Shown one piece after another: positions 49,280 to 55,912 of a stretch of DNA of 64,000 bases (the stretch's first letter is position 1; each line of letters starts with the position of its first letter). The stretch lies in IMG/VR virus record IMGVR_UViG_3300024513_000016, positions 48,243 through 112,242 of that record; one strand, given 5' to 3'. The position numbers were made by a program, and so were the translations under genes. This stretch comes from a virus. The notes under the pieces were generated by a model. It made no database searches and was not told the DNA's origin. It saw nothing but the letters and a program-made list of their open reading frames with translations.

Positions 49280-49491
49280 TTGCAATCTCGGGAAGGGTCA
49301 AAGTCAATATATTCTGTCGTAGTTCTCCTCACATAATCACAAAGTTCTACTTGTGCTACTTCCAGAGATAAGAACTCCCCATCATAATATTCATCCTTGA
49401 ATGGATTACGCCACCAAAACAGAAACTTCACCTGTGGATAATACCTTGTGCGGTCTCCTTTGGTTTTTTTGACGATACGATACTTTTTCAT
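49276..49491 (-). CDS. Small basic hypothetical protein (71 aa)
   Basis: 71 residues, MKKYRIVKKTKGDRTRYYPQ, KFLFWWRNPFKDEYYDGEFL, SLEVAQVELCDYVRR. Similar architecture to MKVYDYRIVED proteins (short sheet, then an A-Q-x helix), suggesting a distant relation. Overlaps by ATGA. Confidence 0.68.
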   Translation of the reverse strand: MKKYRIVKKTKGDRTRYYPQVKFLFWWRNPFKDEYYDGEFLSLEVAQVELCDYVRRTTTEYIDFDPSRDCK

Positions 49492-49643
49492 CGGATTCCA
49501 CTATCAAAGAGTTTTTTGAGTTCGTGATAAACAAGTTTCAACTCATTATCAACATCCAAATTTACATCTTTCAAAATCCAGTAGAGTTCTTTTGCTTGTT
49601 GCTCTGTGAGTGTGAGTTTGTAGTTCTTTTGAATTTCAATCAT
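49488..49643 (-). CDS. Small hypothetical protein (51 aa)
   Basis: 51 residues, MIEIQKNYKLTLTEQQAKEL, YWILKDVNLDVDNELKLVYH, ending KLFDSGIR. Helical, overlaps both neighbours. Confidence 0.6.
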   Translation of the reverse strand: MIEIQKNYKLTLTEQQAKELYWILKDVNLDVDNELKLVYHELKKLFDSGIR

Positions 49644-49812
49644 TTTCAATCTCCTCTGCGTTTACATAAGGGCAAGTTCTCCATTCAGACCATTTCATAT
49701 CAGGATTTGGTGGGCACAAATAACCACCCTGACCAACAGAAAACAACATAAAACGATGCTGAATGTCTGGTTTCACTCCCAGTTCATTCTCAACGATACG
49801 AAGTTCAATCAT
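49636..49812 (-). CDS. Small hypothetical protein (58 aa)
   Basis: 58 residues from ATG 49812, MIELRIVENELGVKPDIQHR, FMLFSVGQGGYLCPPNPDMK. Two Cys (YLCPP, TCPYV). Overlaps the upstream membrane protein gene by ATGA. Confidence 0.62.
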   Translation of the reverse strand: MIELRIVENELGVKPDIQHRFMLFSVGQGGYLCPPNPDMKWSEWRTCPYVNAEEIEND

Positions 49813-50027
49813 TTCACAAAATCTCCAATCACAGGAACATCTCCACAAATCTCATTCACTCGTCCTACTGTTTGGTCTTTGAGTGCTTGACGACACTCCA
49901 AGTTTTTATTGTATGTTTGTTGGAAGAGTGCTCGTTGTTGTTGAGCATCATAGGTGATGATACTACCAGCAACGATTATACCAAAAAACAAAGAAAAAAT
50001 TGCCCAATCAAATCCATCAAGTTTCAT
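49809..50027 (-). CDS. Small membrane protein, ECR..DFVK family copy 2 (72 aa)
   Basis: 72 residues. Membrane helix at 8-26 (WAIFSLFFGIIVAGSIITY), then YNKNLECRQALKDQ and ICGDVPVIGDFVK. Paralogue of 41968-42198. Two Cys are conserved in both copies. Confidence 0.7.
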   Translation of the reverse strand: MKLDGFDWAIFSLFFGIIVAGSIITYDAQQQRALFQQTYNKNLECRQALKDQTVGRVNEICGDVPVIGDFVK

Positions 50028-50227
50028 AGTGCCTCCAATTCCTCAATAAGTTTCAAAATGCCCTTTACATCTATAATCATATGATCATCAGGTGCATCCC
50101 AATCAGTATTATCATATTGGAGTTGGTTGATGACTTCACGAAGAGCAGCAACAACTCCATCTTTTGGAAAGTTGTATGTATCCTCTGCTTCGTATGCTTC
50201 CATAATCTTTTTTGCTAGTTCAGTCAT
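50024..50227 (-). CDS. Array protein, LADELEAL family (67 aa)
   Basis: 67 residues, MTELAKKIMEAYEAEDTYNF, GVVAALREVINQL, ending ILKLIEELEAL. Paralogue of 38946-39116. Has an 11-residue insert before the last helix. Confidence 0.7.
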   Translation of the reverse strand: MTELAKKIMEAYEAEDTYNFPKDGVVAALREVINQLQYDNTDWDAPDDHMIIDVKGILKLIEELEAL

Positions 50228-50436
50228 AGTGCCTCCACATCATAAGAAAGTTCATAAAGTTTTTGAGCATCAACTACCATATCTTCTACACCTTCATCTT
50301 TACAACACTGATAGTATTGGTATTGATTAGCAATCTCACGGATAGCAGTAGCAAGTGCTTCTTTCATATCATCGGTGGGTTCTACAATCAATTCTGCTTT
50401 GAATGCTTCCCAAACTTTGTATGCTGCGTCAGTCAT
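50224..50436 (-). CDS. Array protein, LADELEAL family (70 aa)
   Basis: 70 residues from ATG 50436 (one more ATG two codons upstream), MTDAAYKVWEAFKAELIVEP, ATAIREIANQY, ending LYELSYDVEAL. Paralogue of 39113-39319, same neighbour order. Confidence 0.72.
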   Translation of the reverse strand: MTDAAYKVWEAFKAELIVEPTDDMKEALATAIREIANQYQYYQCCKDEGVEDMVVDAQKLYELSYDVEAL

Positions 50437-50644
50437 AGTCATAATCAGTAGGATAAGAGGAGTTCAGGGATACACTTTCTTGGTGACTTTCCCAACCATT
50501 TTCACTACCCATTTCGTAGATTGCTCGGGCAAAGTTTAAAAGAGCATCTTCTTGTAAAGGTTGCCACACTACATCACCAACATCACCAGAATACAGTTCT
50601 CTCAAATATGATGAAGCAAGTTCAAGGATTTGTTCGTCAGTCAT
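50429..50644 (-). CDS. Small acidic hypothetical protein (71 aa)
   Basis: 71 residues from ATG 50644, MTDEQILELASSYLRELYSG, LLNFARAIYEMGSENGWESH. Same plan as 39316 and 47518 (E-E/Q-I start, L..FA..IY..G). Precedes a LADELEAL pair, as 39316 follows one. Confidence 0.7.
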   Translation of the reverse strand: MTDEQILELASSYLRELYSGDVGDVVWQPLQEDALLNFARAIYEMGSENGWESHQESVSLNSSYPTDYDYD

Positions 50645-50898
50645 TCTTGCCACCCATCAAAGTATTCAGTAAAAAAGTTGAAACTCAAACCAACCTTACC
50701 AAGTTGAAAATCTACTCCAAATAAAGAATTAGTAAAGAATGAGAGTAGGATGTGTAATCCACCATTACTATGAACTAAAGCACTGGGATTTTCATAATTA
50801 ACCCAGAGTAATGAACGATTGTTGATGATACCAAACTGCCAAGTGCGTGAAGTTTCACCATTATCCCAAACTTTTAGGTTGTACTGATAGGGTTTCAT
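50641..50898 (-). CDS. Array protein, aromatic beta family (85 aa)
   Basis: 85 residues, MKPYQYNLKVWDNGETSRTW, SLLWVNYENPSALVH, GGLHILLSFFTNSLFGVDFQ. Distant member of the 43109/44007/52327 family. Unknown. Confidence 0.68.
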   Translation of the reverse strand: MKPYQYNLKVWDNGETSRTWQFGIINNRSLLWVNYENPSALVHSNGGLHILLSFFTNSLFGVDFQLGKVGLSFNFFTEYFDGWQE

Positions 50899-51068
50899 TC
50901 TTCATCCTCACAAGGGAACATAGCATCATACTCTTCATCAGTCAGTGTGAGATACTGGACATCAGCATCTTGATGTTCTTCGGCATACATTAGTTGATAA
51001 TGAGCAAAGGAACTTTCAGAAGTGCTGCCGTATTCTACGACACCATCAACAAGGCAGAGGTAGTTCAT
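50895..51068 (-). CDS. Small acidic hypothetical protein (57 aa)
   Basis: 57 residues from ATG 51068: MNYLCLVDGVVEYGSTSESS, FAHYQLMYAEEHQDADV, ending PCEDEE. The open frame extends upstream through element 6 (with K-N-W-H encoded by its constant flank), but that is not a real N-terminus. Confidence 0.65.
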   Translation of the reverse strand: MNYLCLVDGVVEYGSTSESSFAHYQLMYAEEHQDADVQYLTLTDEEYDAMFPCEDEE

Positions 51069-51076
51069 CGGTTTGT

Positions 51077-51146
51077 TGTGTATGAGAGTATTATACGACA
51101 AAAAGGGTCTCTGTGGTGAGACCCTGTGCCAGTTCTTCAACCGTCC
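51077..51146 (-). promoter_or_regulatory. Repeated terminator-promoter element 6
   Basis: Minus strand: AAGAACTGGCACA, hairpin GGGTCTC-ACCACA-GAGACCC then TTTTT, then GTCGTATAATACTCTCATACACA. The clearest case: a textbook terminator and a -10 box 4 bases apart. Confidence 0.7.
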
Positions 51147-51727
51147 TTCTCATCAACCCAATAAAAACCCAAACAAGTTTTCATAAAGAACCTCACCAAA
51201 CGATTAGGTTTATCAGGCATATAATACTTCAAATATCTACGGTTTCCATTCGTATAATAACCTTCGTGTTTTTTCCCCTGTTTGATTACAAAAGAACTTT
51301 CCACAGAACTACCACTCACAATAAAATTATTCGCAGACAATCCAGTTCCAATAGTAAAAGTAACTTTTTGTGGAAAACTTCCGTGTTTCTTCGCATACTC
51401 AAAGTCCTGAATAATTCTATCAAACTTTTCGTTATATCTTTTTCCAGCAAAATAGTTAGAACACTCAAACTTTTCTTTTGTTGTCTTTATAAGAGCATCA
51501 AACTTCTCATCAAGTTCTTGTGAGATTTCTTCAATACTCTTGCGTGGTGTTGAGAATGTTAGTTCTGGTGCAACATAAGGAATAGTAAAGTATTCCTTTG
51601 CGACTTCATATATTGGATTATCTTTATCCATAGAAGCAACCAACTCCATAGTATAAAAGACATTCTTCACATCTTTAACTGTTTTGATTGCATCTACATT
51701 AAGTTTATGATTTAGTCTTTCAGTCAT
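51137..51727 (-). CDS. Array protein, SFVIKQGN-HEGYYTFGN family copy 3 (196 aa)
   Basis: 196 residues from ATG 51727, MTERLNHKLNVDAIKTVKDV, DEKFDALIKTTKEKFECSNY, FDRIIQDFEYAKKHGSFPQK, SSFVIKQGKKHEGYYTNGNR. Closest to 40739-41347, with the same two upstream neighbours. Confidence 0.78.
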   Translation of the reverse strand: MTERLNHKLNVDAIKTVKDVKNVFYTMELVASMDKDNPIYEVAKEYFTIPYVAPELTFSTPRKSIEEISQELDEKFDALIKTTKEKFECSNYFAGKRYNEKFDRIIQDFEYAKKHGSFPQKVTFTIGTGLSANNFIVSGSSVESSFVIKQGKKHEGYYTNGNRRYLKYYMPDKPNRLVRFFMKTCLGFYWVDEKDG

Positions 51728-51733
51728 TTTCAA

Positions 51734-51934
51734 TCACTCCACATAATGATATAAAGGTTCATTGTATTTTCTCAATAGTCGTATTGCTTCTTGTGCTTCT
51801 TGAAGTGTTTGGAATGTAGCATCTGAATAAAGGAAATACTTTTGGTCCTTAATATTATAAGATTGAATAAAAAAATAAGGTTTCAAAGTTTTTAAATTGA
51901 GGTCTTCTACAATTCGGTAATCATAAACTTTCAT
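51734..51934 (-). CDS. Small protein, MKVYDYRIVED family copy 2 (66 aa)
   Basis: 66 residues, MKVYDYRIVEDLNLKTLKPY, DATFQTLQEAQEAIRLLRKY. Near-identical to 41351-41551 apart from the middle. Part of the block duplicated between 41-42 and 51-52 kb. Confidence 0.75.
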   Translation of the reverse strand: MKVYDYRIVEDLNLKTLKPYFFIQSYNIKDQKYFLYSDATFQTLQEAQEAIRLLRKYNEPLYHYVE

Positions 51935-52152
51935 TATTTTCGTGCCTCCCAATACTTACCTTCTTCACCACATCCAGCATAAGATCGTCTCATCATATCA
52001 CAAAAACGACCACCTTTGACTTTTCCAGTCACCAGATTTTCACTCAATACTGGATTGTAGCATAAGTCAAATCGGTCTCCACCACCAGTAAGATGTTCAA
52101 ACCAATCTTTCTTATACCACTTACAATCCTTACAGAGTTTTAGGTCAGTCAT
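51934..52152 (-). CDS. Small Cys-rich protein, LCKDCKWYKKDW family copy 2 (72 aa)
   Basis: 72 residues, MTDLKLCKDCKWYKKDWFEH, DLCYNPVLSENLVTG, RFCDMMRRSYAGCGEEGK. Zinc-type Cys spacing kept; the His of copy 1 (TCHNP) is Tyr here (LCYNP). Confidence 0.78.
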   Translation of the reverse strand: MTDLKLCKDCKWYKKDWFEHLTGGGDRFDLCYNPVLSENLVTGKVKGGRFCDMMRRSYAGCGEEGKYWEARK

Positions 52153-52334
52153 AAGTCGTAAGGATGTTGAGGGTCTCGGGTCCACAGTTTAGTATATACT
52201 AACCATTTCTCTTGTTTGTTATCCATTTCAGCAGTCCAGTGGATACCATTCTCATCAATAGCATCAAGGTAATGAATACCTTTGCGGTCATCAATCACAC
52301 GAGTGACAGTTACAAACTTTACTTTTTCAATCAT
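52149..52334 (-). CDS. Small protein, VTRVIDDRKGIHYLDA family copy 2 (61 aa)
   Basis: 61 residues, MIEKVKFVTVTRVIDDRKGI. Here it directly precedes the LCKDCKW gene, whereas at 42 kb two genes (41771 and 41968) stand between them, so one locus gained or lost two genes after duplication. Confidence 0.75.
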   Translation of the reverse strand: MIEKVKFVTVTRVIDDRKGIHYLDAIDENGIHWTAEMDNKQEKWLVYTKLWTRDPQHPYDL

Positions 52335-52620
52335 CTTTCAACTTCATATAATCTTTTGCTTGATAAAATATCTCATCACGCCAGTTTCTACCACAAATAT
52401 CAAAACTAAAACCTACCTTACCGATAGAAAAAAGAAATGAGAATAACCTACCATATCCCATAGAGATTTGTAGATAAGGCCACTCAATCCATTTACCATA
52501 TTCACCAAAATCAACTGCAACTTGAAGCAGTGAATATCGTTCAGTAAGAAAGAGTGATAGGTAGAACTCTTTACCATAATCCTCTCTTACACCCCATTTT
52601 GCGACTTGAAAGATTTTCAT
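52327..52620 (-). CDS. Array protein, aromatic beta family (97 aa)
   Basis: 97 residues, MKIFQVAKWGVREDYGKEFY, LLQVAVDFGEYGKWIEWPYL, GYGRLFSFLFSIGKVGFSFD. Paralogue of 44007-44249 with a longer C-terminus. Unknown. Confidence 0.72.
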   Translation of the reverse strand: MKIFQVAKWGVREDYGKEFYLSLFLTERYSLLQVAVDFGEYGKWIEWPYLQISMGYGRLFSFLFSIGKVGFSFDICGRNWRDEIFYQAKDYMKLKDD

Positions 52621-52814
52621 TGGTTTAGTTCCTCTGCAAGTCGAATCATATCACCTTTATCCAAAACAATTCTACCATCTTGAGCCGTAAAGAACTGCAC
52701 TTTTTCTGCAGCAAGACAAAGAATAGCAGCAACTAACTTTTCTTCAGTATCAGCACCAAAATTATTTCGGTGTTCCCATACTTCATTCATAAATTCTTGT
52801 GCTCGTTCAGTCAT
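52617..52814 (-). CDS. Array protein, LAEELNQ family (65 aa)
   Basis: 65 residues, MTERAQEFMNEVWEHRNNFG, ADTEEKLVAAILCLAAEKVQ, ending MIRLAEELNQ. Paralogue of 44246-44440. Confidence 0.72.
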   Translation of the reverse strand: MTERAQEFMNEVWEHRNNFGADTEEKLVAAILCLAAEKVQFFTAQDGRIVLDKGDMIRLAEELNQ

Positions 52815-53368
52815 TTTACTTTACCGTGAATAGGACAATCAGCATTAACCCACTTGCGTTCTTCAGGCATTTCTTCGTTATCCATTACAGGACACTTACA
52901 ACCTTTCTTGACTGCTTCAGGAGAACCAGGAATAATACCATTCCATTCTTGATAGGTCATCGCATCCATTTCTTCCTCAGTGTAGTTAGGATTATCAGGT
53001 TGCTCAAGACGCGAAAGTTTTGCTTTCAGGTCATAAATCTCATCTTCCAACCTGCGGAGTTCTTTAGAATAATCCTCTGCCATCATCAGTTCAAACTCTT
53101 CCGAAATCTTACGCATATCTTCTTCACTACGCATATCATTAAATGCAAGCGAACAAGCACCTTTCATAATACCGATTTCATTATGTCCCATCGTGCGGGC
53201 AACAGTTCCAAAGAAACGGAAGAGTTGAATGGTGTTAATGTCTTCACAAGGAATCTCAAAAGTATAGTGCTCCTCGGGAAGAGTTTCATCGTCATACATC
53301 CCAGATCCACCATAACTAGGAGTCCATTCAGTGTCAAACTGTACTTTGAGTTTTGCAGTGTAGGTCAT
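52811..53368 (-). CDS. Hypothetical protein with coiled coil and zinc-like C-terminus (185 aa)
   Basis: 185 residues. Beta-rich N-terminus (MTYTAKLKVQFDTEWTPSYG, HYTFEIPCEDINTIQLFRFF), then a helix LRRLEDEIYDLKAKLSRLEQ, and a C-terminal KKGCKCPVMDNEE ... NADCPIHGKVK with three Cys and a His likely to hold zinc. First gene behind the promoter/terminator at 53391-53430. I do not recognise the family. Confidence 0.72.
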   Translation of the reverse strand: MTYTAKLKVQFDTEWTPSYGGSGMYDDETLPEEHYTFEIPCEDINTIQLFRFFGTVARTMGHNEIGIMKGACSLAFNDMRSEEDMRKISEEFELMMAEDYSKELRRLEDEIYDLKAKLSRLEQPDNPNYTEEEMDAMTYQEWNGIIPGSPEAVKKGCKCPVMDNEEMPEERKWVNADCPIHGKVK

Positions 53369-53390
53369 TGCTTTCGATGTCTATGTACCT

Positions 53391-53430
53391 ACTATAAAAC
53401 CTCCTTGAGGACAAGTCAAGGAGGCAGTGG
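53391..53430 (-). promoter_or_regulatory. Overlapping terminator and sigma70 promoter (element 7)
   Basis: Minus strand: CCTCCTTGA-CTTGTCC-TCAAGGAGG is a 9-bp stem followed by TTTT. Inside it, TTGACT (53419-53414) and TATAGT (53396-53391), 17 bases apart, form a near-consensus promoter. A CTGTCC flank precedes it in place of CTGGCAC. The -35 lies in the stem and loop of the terminator. Confidence 0.75.
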
Positions 53431-53447
53431 ACAGATTTTAAACTGGT

Positions 53448-53621
53448 CTATGTGGTCAAGAGTTTTCTACATATTTTTCTACAACTCTGCGTATCCTCAT
53501 CACATTCAGTCAGACATTCAAAGTAGGAATTCATAATTTCGTGCTGGTCTATAAACTCATCTAGCGTATTACCTATTTTTTTCCACCCAGCAAGTTGATT
53601 GTAAGAAATTAAATTGTGCAT
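53448..53621 (-). CDS. Small Cys-containing protein (57 aa)
   Basis: 57 residues from ATG 53621, set by GGAGG five bases upstream. MHNLISYNQLAGWKKIGNTL, then SYFECLTECDEDTQSCRKIC. A C-x3-C...C-x3-C pattern is like a helical hairpin (CHCH-like) held by two disulfides or zinc. Unknown function. Confidence 0.65.
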   Translation of the reverse strand: MHNLISYNQLAGWKKIGNTLDEFIDQHEIMNSYFECLTECDEDTQSCRKICRKLLTT

Positions 53622-53729
53622 ATGACCTCCACGCACAAAGAATATCATAATAAAGAGTTTTCAGTTCATTTTTATGACCTTACTATTCTACCACTATCTA
53701 GGAGGTTTATGTGGATTGCTTAATACAAC

Positions 53730-54047
53730 TTAATCACGATTTCTCCAATCACTTTCATTATCACGACTAAAGAAATCAATAATATCATCCGCACCATTAA
53801 ATCCAGTGCGATGATTTGATGGATCTGGATCACCCAAATCCAATGCGTTCATAAAGTCATCTAGACTTCCTTCTTGCATATCTGGATTCGCAGCACGGCG
53901 TCTTGCTTGTCTTAGAAGTGTTGCAGCAGAACGATTTGCTTTTGCTAGTTTTTCACACCAAATCATATCACTTAACTCTACAGATTCGCCTTTTACAATT
54001 CGCTCACAGATTGCTTCAAGGCGAAGACGGTATTGAGTGGAGAGCAT
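53730..54047 (-). CDS. Cyanophage-type conserved hypothetical protein (105 aa)
   Basis: 105 residues, MLSTQYRLRLEAICERIVKG, ANRSAATLLRQARRRAANPD, DDFMNALDLGDPDPSNHRTG, ending ESDWRNRD. I recognise this plan from other cyanomyoviruses. Helical N-terminus and acidic disordered C-terminus; possible nucleic-acid or polymerase partner, but function unknown. Confidence 0.75.
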   Translation of the reverse strand: MLSTQYRLRLEAICERIVKGESVELSDMIWCEKLAKANRSAATLLRQARRRAANPDMQEGSLDDFMNALDLGDPDPSNHRTGFNGADDIIDFFSRDNESDWRNRD

Positions 54048-54067
54048 ATGTATTACTCAGATAATGA

Positions 54068-54307
54068 TTATTTATTTCTTGATTCTAACTCTTTCATCAA
54101 CTCCTTTGCAAGTTGATTTGAGCGTCTCCACATCAAATACTTTACAATCGGATTTGCTGGATTATGTAGAATCCACCATTTCGTCTTTTCGTATTCTACT
54201 CTTGCAAGTTGAGTAAGCATATAAAATGCCTTTGCTACAGATTGATCAGTAACAATCAAGTAAGCAATACAAAAGAAAATGACGAAATATATGTATGTAG
54301 AACTCAT
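54068..54307 (-). CDS. Small membrane-anchored protein (79 aa)
   Basis: 79 residues. Membrane helix at 4-20 (TYIYFVIFFCIAYLIVT), then a basic amphipathic part (AFYMLTQLARVEYEKTKWWI, LAKELMKELESRNK). An AATAAATA-like sequence lies just downstream. Unknown. Confidence 0.7.
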   Translation of the reverse strand: MSSTYIYFVIFFCIAYLIVTDQSVAKAFYMLTQLARVEYEKTKWWILHNPANPIVKYLMWRRSNQLAKELMKELESRNK

Positions 54308-54477
54308 TGTCTCAGAGTTTTAAGATACTGTAATACTTGTTCACGAACTGCCATAAGTTCATTAAAGCACTTTTGATTGTGAGCACAGTTGCGAAGTTCT
54401 GGATCTGGTTTCAAGACACTTTCTTCGAAAAGAGTGAGTCCGCGATTCCATTTATCAACTTGAGATTCTTCAGTCAT
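54304..54477 (-). CDS. Small helical protein (57 aa)
   Basis: 57 residues, MTEESQVDKWNRGLTLFEES, NCAHNQKCFNELMAVREQVL. Two Cys and a His (CAHNQKC). Overlaps both neighbours. Confidence 0.65.
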   Translation of the reverse strand: MTEESQVDKWNRGLTLFEESVLKPDPELRNCAHNQKCFNELMAVREQVLQYLKTLRQ

Positions 54478-54637
54478 TTTTTACAACTTTAATGGGACAG
54501 GAAGGAATAACTTTGCGGATTTCTTGTACTATTTCAGTTCTTTGAACTTCACTTAATCCTACAACTTTAGTAAGACGATGAATCAGATTCAATGCATCAC
54601 TGCAACTAATTATGGTTGATGCAAATAGAACAACCAT
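54470..54637 (-). CDS. Small conserved-type protein, possibly exported (55 aa)
   Basis: 55 residues, MVVLFASTIISCSDALNLIH, RLTKVVGLSEVQRTEIVQEI, ending CPIKVVKND. AGGAGA precedes the ATG by 5 bases. The start could be a short signal or lipoprotein-like sequence. Similar small proteins occur in other cyanophages. Confidence 0.68.
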   Translation of the reverse strand: MVVLFASTIISCSDALNLIHRLTKVVGLSEVQRTEIVQEIRKVIPSCPIKVVKND

Positions 54638-54688
54638 AGTTTTCTCCTATTCTACTACTATTTAAGGTAGTTTATGATTTTTTAATAA

Positions 54689-55060
54689 TTAATCCCAACT
54701 CACATTTTGCACTAGGAATCCAGGCATTACATAAGTCCAAGCACCAAGTTCCTGAACACCACCAACTTTATATTCCCATTTGTATTCGAATTGATTATGA
54801 CTATCCCAAGTCATATATCCTTGTTCTTTATCAAAGCGTCCTTTGATAGTCAGACTATGCTTGTTGGAATAAATGTTGCGAGTGCGTAGTGCTCCACCTT
54901 TCTCGCGAGTTTCAATCACCACACATACATCGGGATAAGTTTGAATACCTGCTTCCAAAAGACAAGGTGTTTCATATCTAAATGGTCGATAAGTTTTAGT
55001 CTCCTGAGCAAATACAGGAGAAGAAAACAACAGTGCAGCGAGAATAATCAGTTTTTTCAT
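54689..55060 (-). CDS. Secreted protein, SPVFAQETK family copy 2 (123 aa)
   Basis: 123 residues; signal peptide MKKLIILAALLFSSPVFA, then QETKTYRPFRYETPC, VCVVIETREKGGALRTRNIY, LTIKGRFDKEQGYMTWDSHN, WTYVMPGFLVQNVSWD. Close copy of 44676-45035. The strong agreement of the mature part suggests a shared periplasmic job. Confidence 0.78.
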   Translation of the reverse strand: MKKLIILAALLFSSPVFAQETKTYRPFRYETPCLLEAGIQTYPDVCVVIETREKGGALRTRNIYSNKHSLTIKGRFDKEQGYMTWDSHNQFEYKWEYKVGGVQELGAWTYVMPGFLVQNVSWD

Positions 55061-55275
55061 TTCACAATGCTCCAGTGCTCATTACCAGTTTTAGGAACCC
55101 AAGTACAATATTGTCGATTGATGGAAACCAAAAAGAGTTTATCATCAGTTTCTTGTTCTACTTGCATTGCATGAAAAGATTGCATAATGTTCACGAATCG
55201 ATTCTTTGCCTTTGAACTCAGCGGAATCACATTCACAAATTGTTTCTTAATCTTTGAAGTTTTCATAGAGTTCAT
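55057..55275 (-). CDS. Small protein paired with the secreted SPVFAQ protein, copy 2 (72 aa)
   Basis: 72 residues, MNSMKTSKIKKQFVNVIPLS, SSKAKNRFVNIMQSFH, ending TGNEHWSIVK. GGAGG ten bases upstream supports the first ATG; a second ATG lies three codons in. Paralogue of 45040-45246. Confidence 0.68.
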   Translation of the reverse strand: MNSMKTSKIKKQFVNVIPLSSKAKNRFVNIMQSFHAMQVEQETDDKLFLVSINRQYCTWVPKTGNEHWSIVK

Positions 55276-55313
55276 AATTTTTCAACCTCCACAAAGGTAA
55301 TTGTACAGAGTTT

Positions 55314-55739
55314 TCAAAGGTGTGTCAAGTAATCCAGGTATTCTTCAAAAAGAACTTCTTCCATTTGAAATGCTTGTTGTTCCCATGGTTGGTCTTCATA
55401 GTCCGTCTGAGAGAAGTCTATGCCCCTCCAGTGTCTCTTTCCGTGTTTATCCTTTAGAGCGCCTGTAACATGCTGATAGACATGCCAGAGTTCATGTAGG
55501 AGGGTTCTGGTGTAGTGATCTGGAGTCATTTGATTGTGCATTTCAATCTCAAATGCACGGGGTCTCCAATCACAATCAGTCACACCAACCCAACCATAAA
55601 CACCATCACGCAACATCCCACGATGATGCACAGCGATTTCAATTTTATGTTTGGGAAGGTGCTTTGAAATGAACCATTCAACTACACTTTTGCAGCGTTT
55701 TTTACTGTAGTTGTATCCAGAAGTTTCAAGCAAAAGCAT
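55314..55739 (-). CDS. SprT-like zinc metallopeptidase domain protein (141 aa)
   Basis: 141 residues. HELWHVYQHVTG (about residue 82) is a HExxH-type zincin motif in the SprT/minigluzincin variant (HELWH), with ALKDKHGKRHWRGIDFS and WEQQAFQMEEVLFEEYL downstream, where the third ligand probably lies. SprT-like proteins process DNA-bound proteins or act as small peptidases; in phages the role is unknown. Confidence 0.82.
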   Translation of the reverse strand: MLLLETSGYNYSKKRCKSVVEWFISKHLPKHKIEIAVHHRGMLRDGVYGWVGVTDCDWRPRAFEIEMHNQMTPDHYTRTLLHELWHVYQHVTGALKDKHGKRHWRGIDFSQTDYEDQPWEQQAFQMEEVLFEEYLDYLTHL

Positions 55740-55830
55740 TGATAATCACCTGAGAAAGACGGACACCCCAGTTCATCAAAATCATAAAAGATGCGACAAA
55801 AATCAGTCTGTCTAAATTGGAAAACCTCAT
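55726..55830 (-). CDS. Tiny membrane protein (34 aa)
   Basis: 34 residues from ATG 55830, MRFSNLDRLIFVASFMILMN, WGVRLSQVIINAFA: one membrane helix. The longer open frame upstream runs through the terminator at 55861-55889 and is rejected. Overlaps the metallopeptidase start by 14 bases. Confidence 0.5.
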   Translation of the reverse strand: MRFSNLDRLIFVASFMILMNWGVRLSQVIINAFA

Positions 55831-55854
55831 AAGGTCTCTTATGTGTCTCCAACT

Positions 55855-55912
55855 ACTATAAGACCCTCCAGAGCGATTCTGGAGGGTCTTAGGACAGTTT
55901 CTGAAGTGTCTA
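55855..55912 (-). terminator. Strong terminator followed by -10-like box (element 8)
   Basis: Minus strand: CAGAAACTGTCC flank, stem AGACCCTCCAGA-ATCGC-TCTGGAGGGTCT (12 bp), then TATAGTAGTTGG. It ends the fusion-gene transcript and may start the next, in the same layout as elements 1-7. Confidence 0.8.

Noticed and set aside
38411-55912. tRNA genes or T4-type tRNA clusters in the small-gene region
   Set aside because: No cloverleaf with a TTCRA-type arm was found by eye in the short gaps; nearly all bases are in genes or hairpin elements. A tRNA scan would be decisive.
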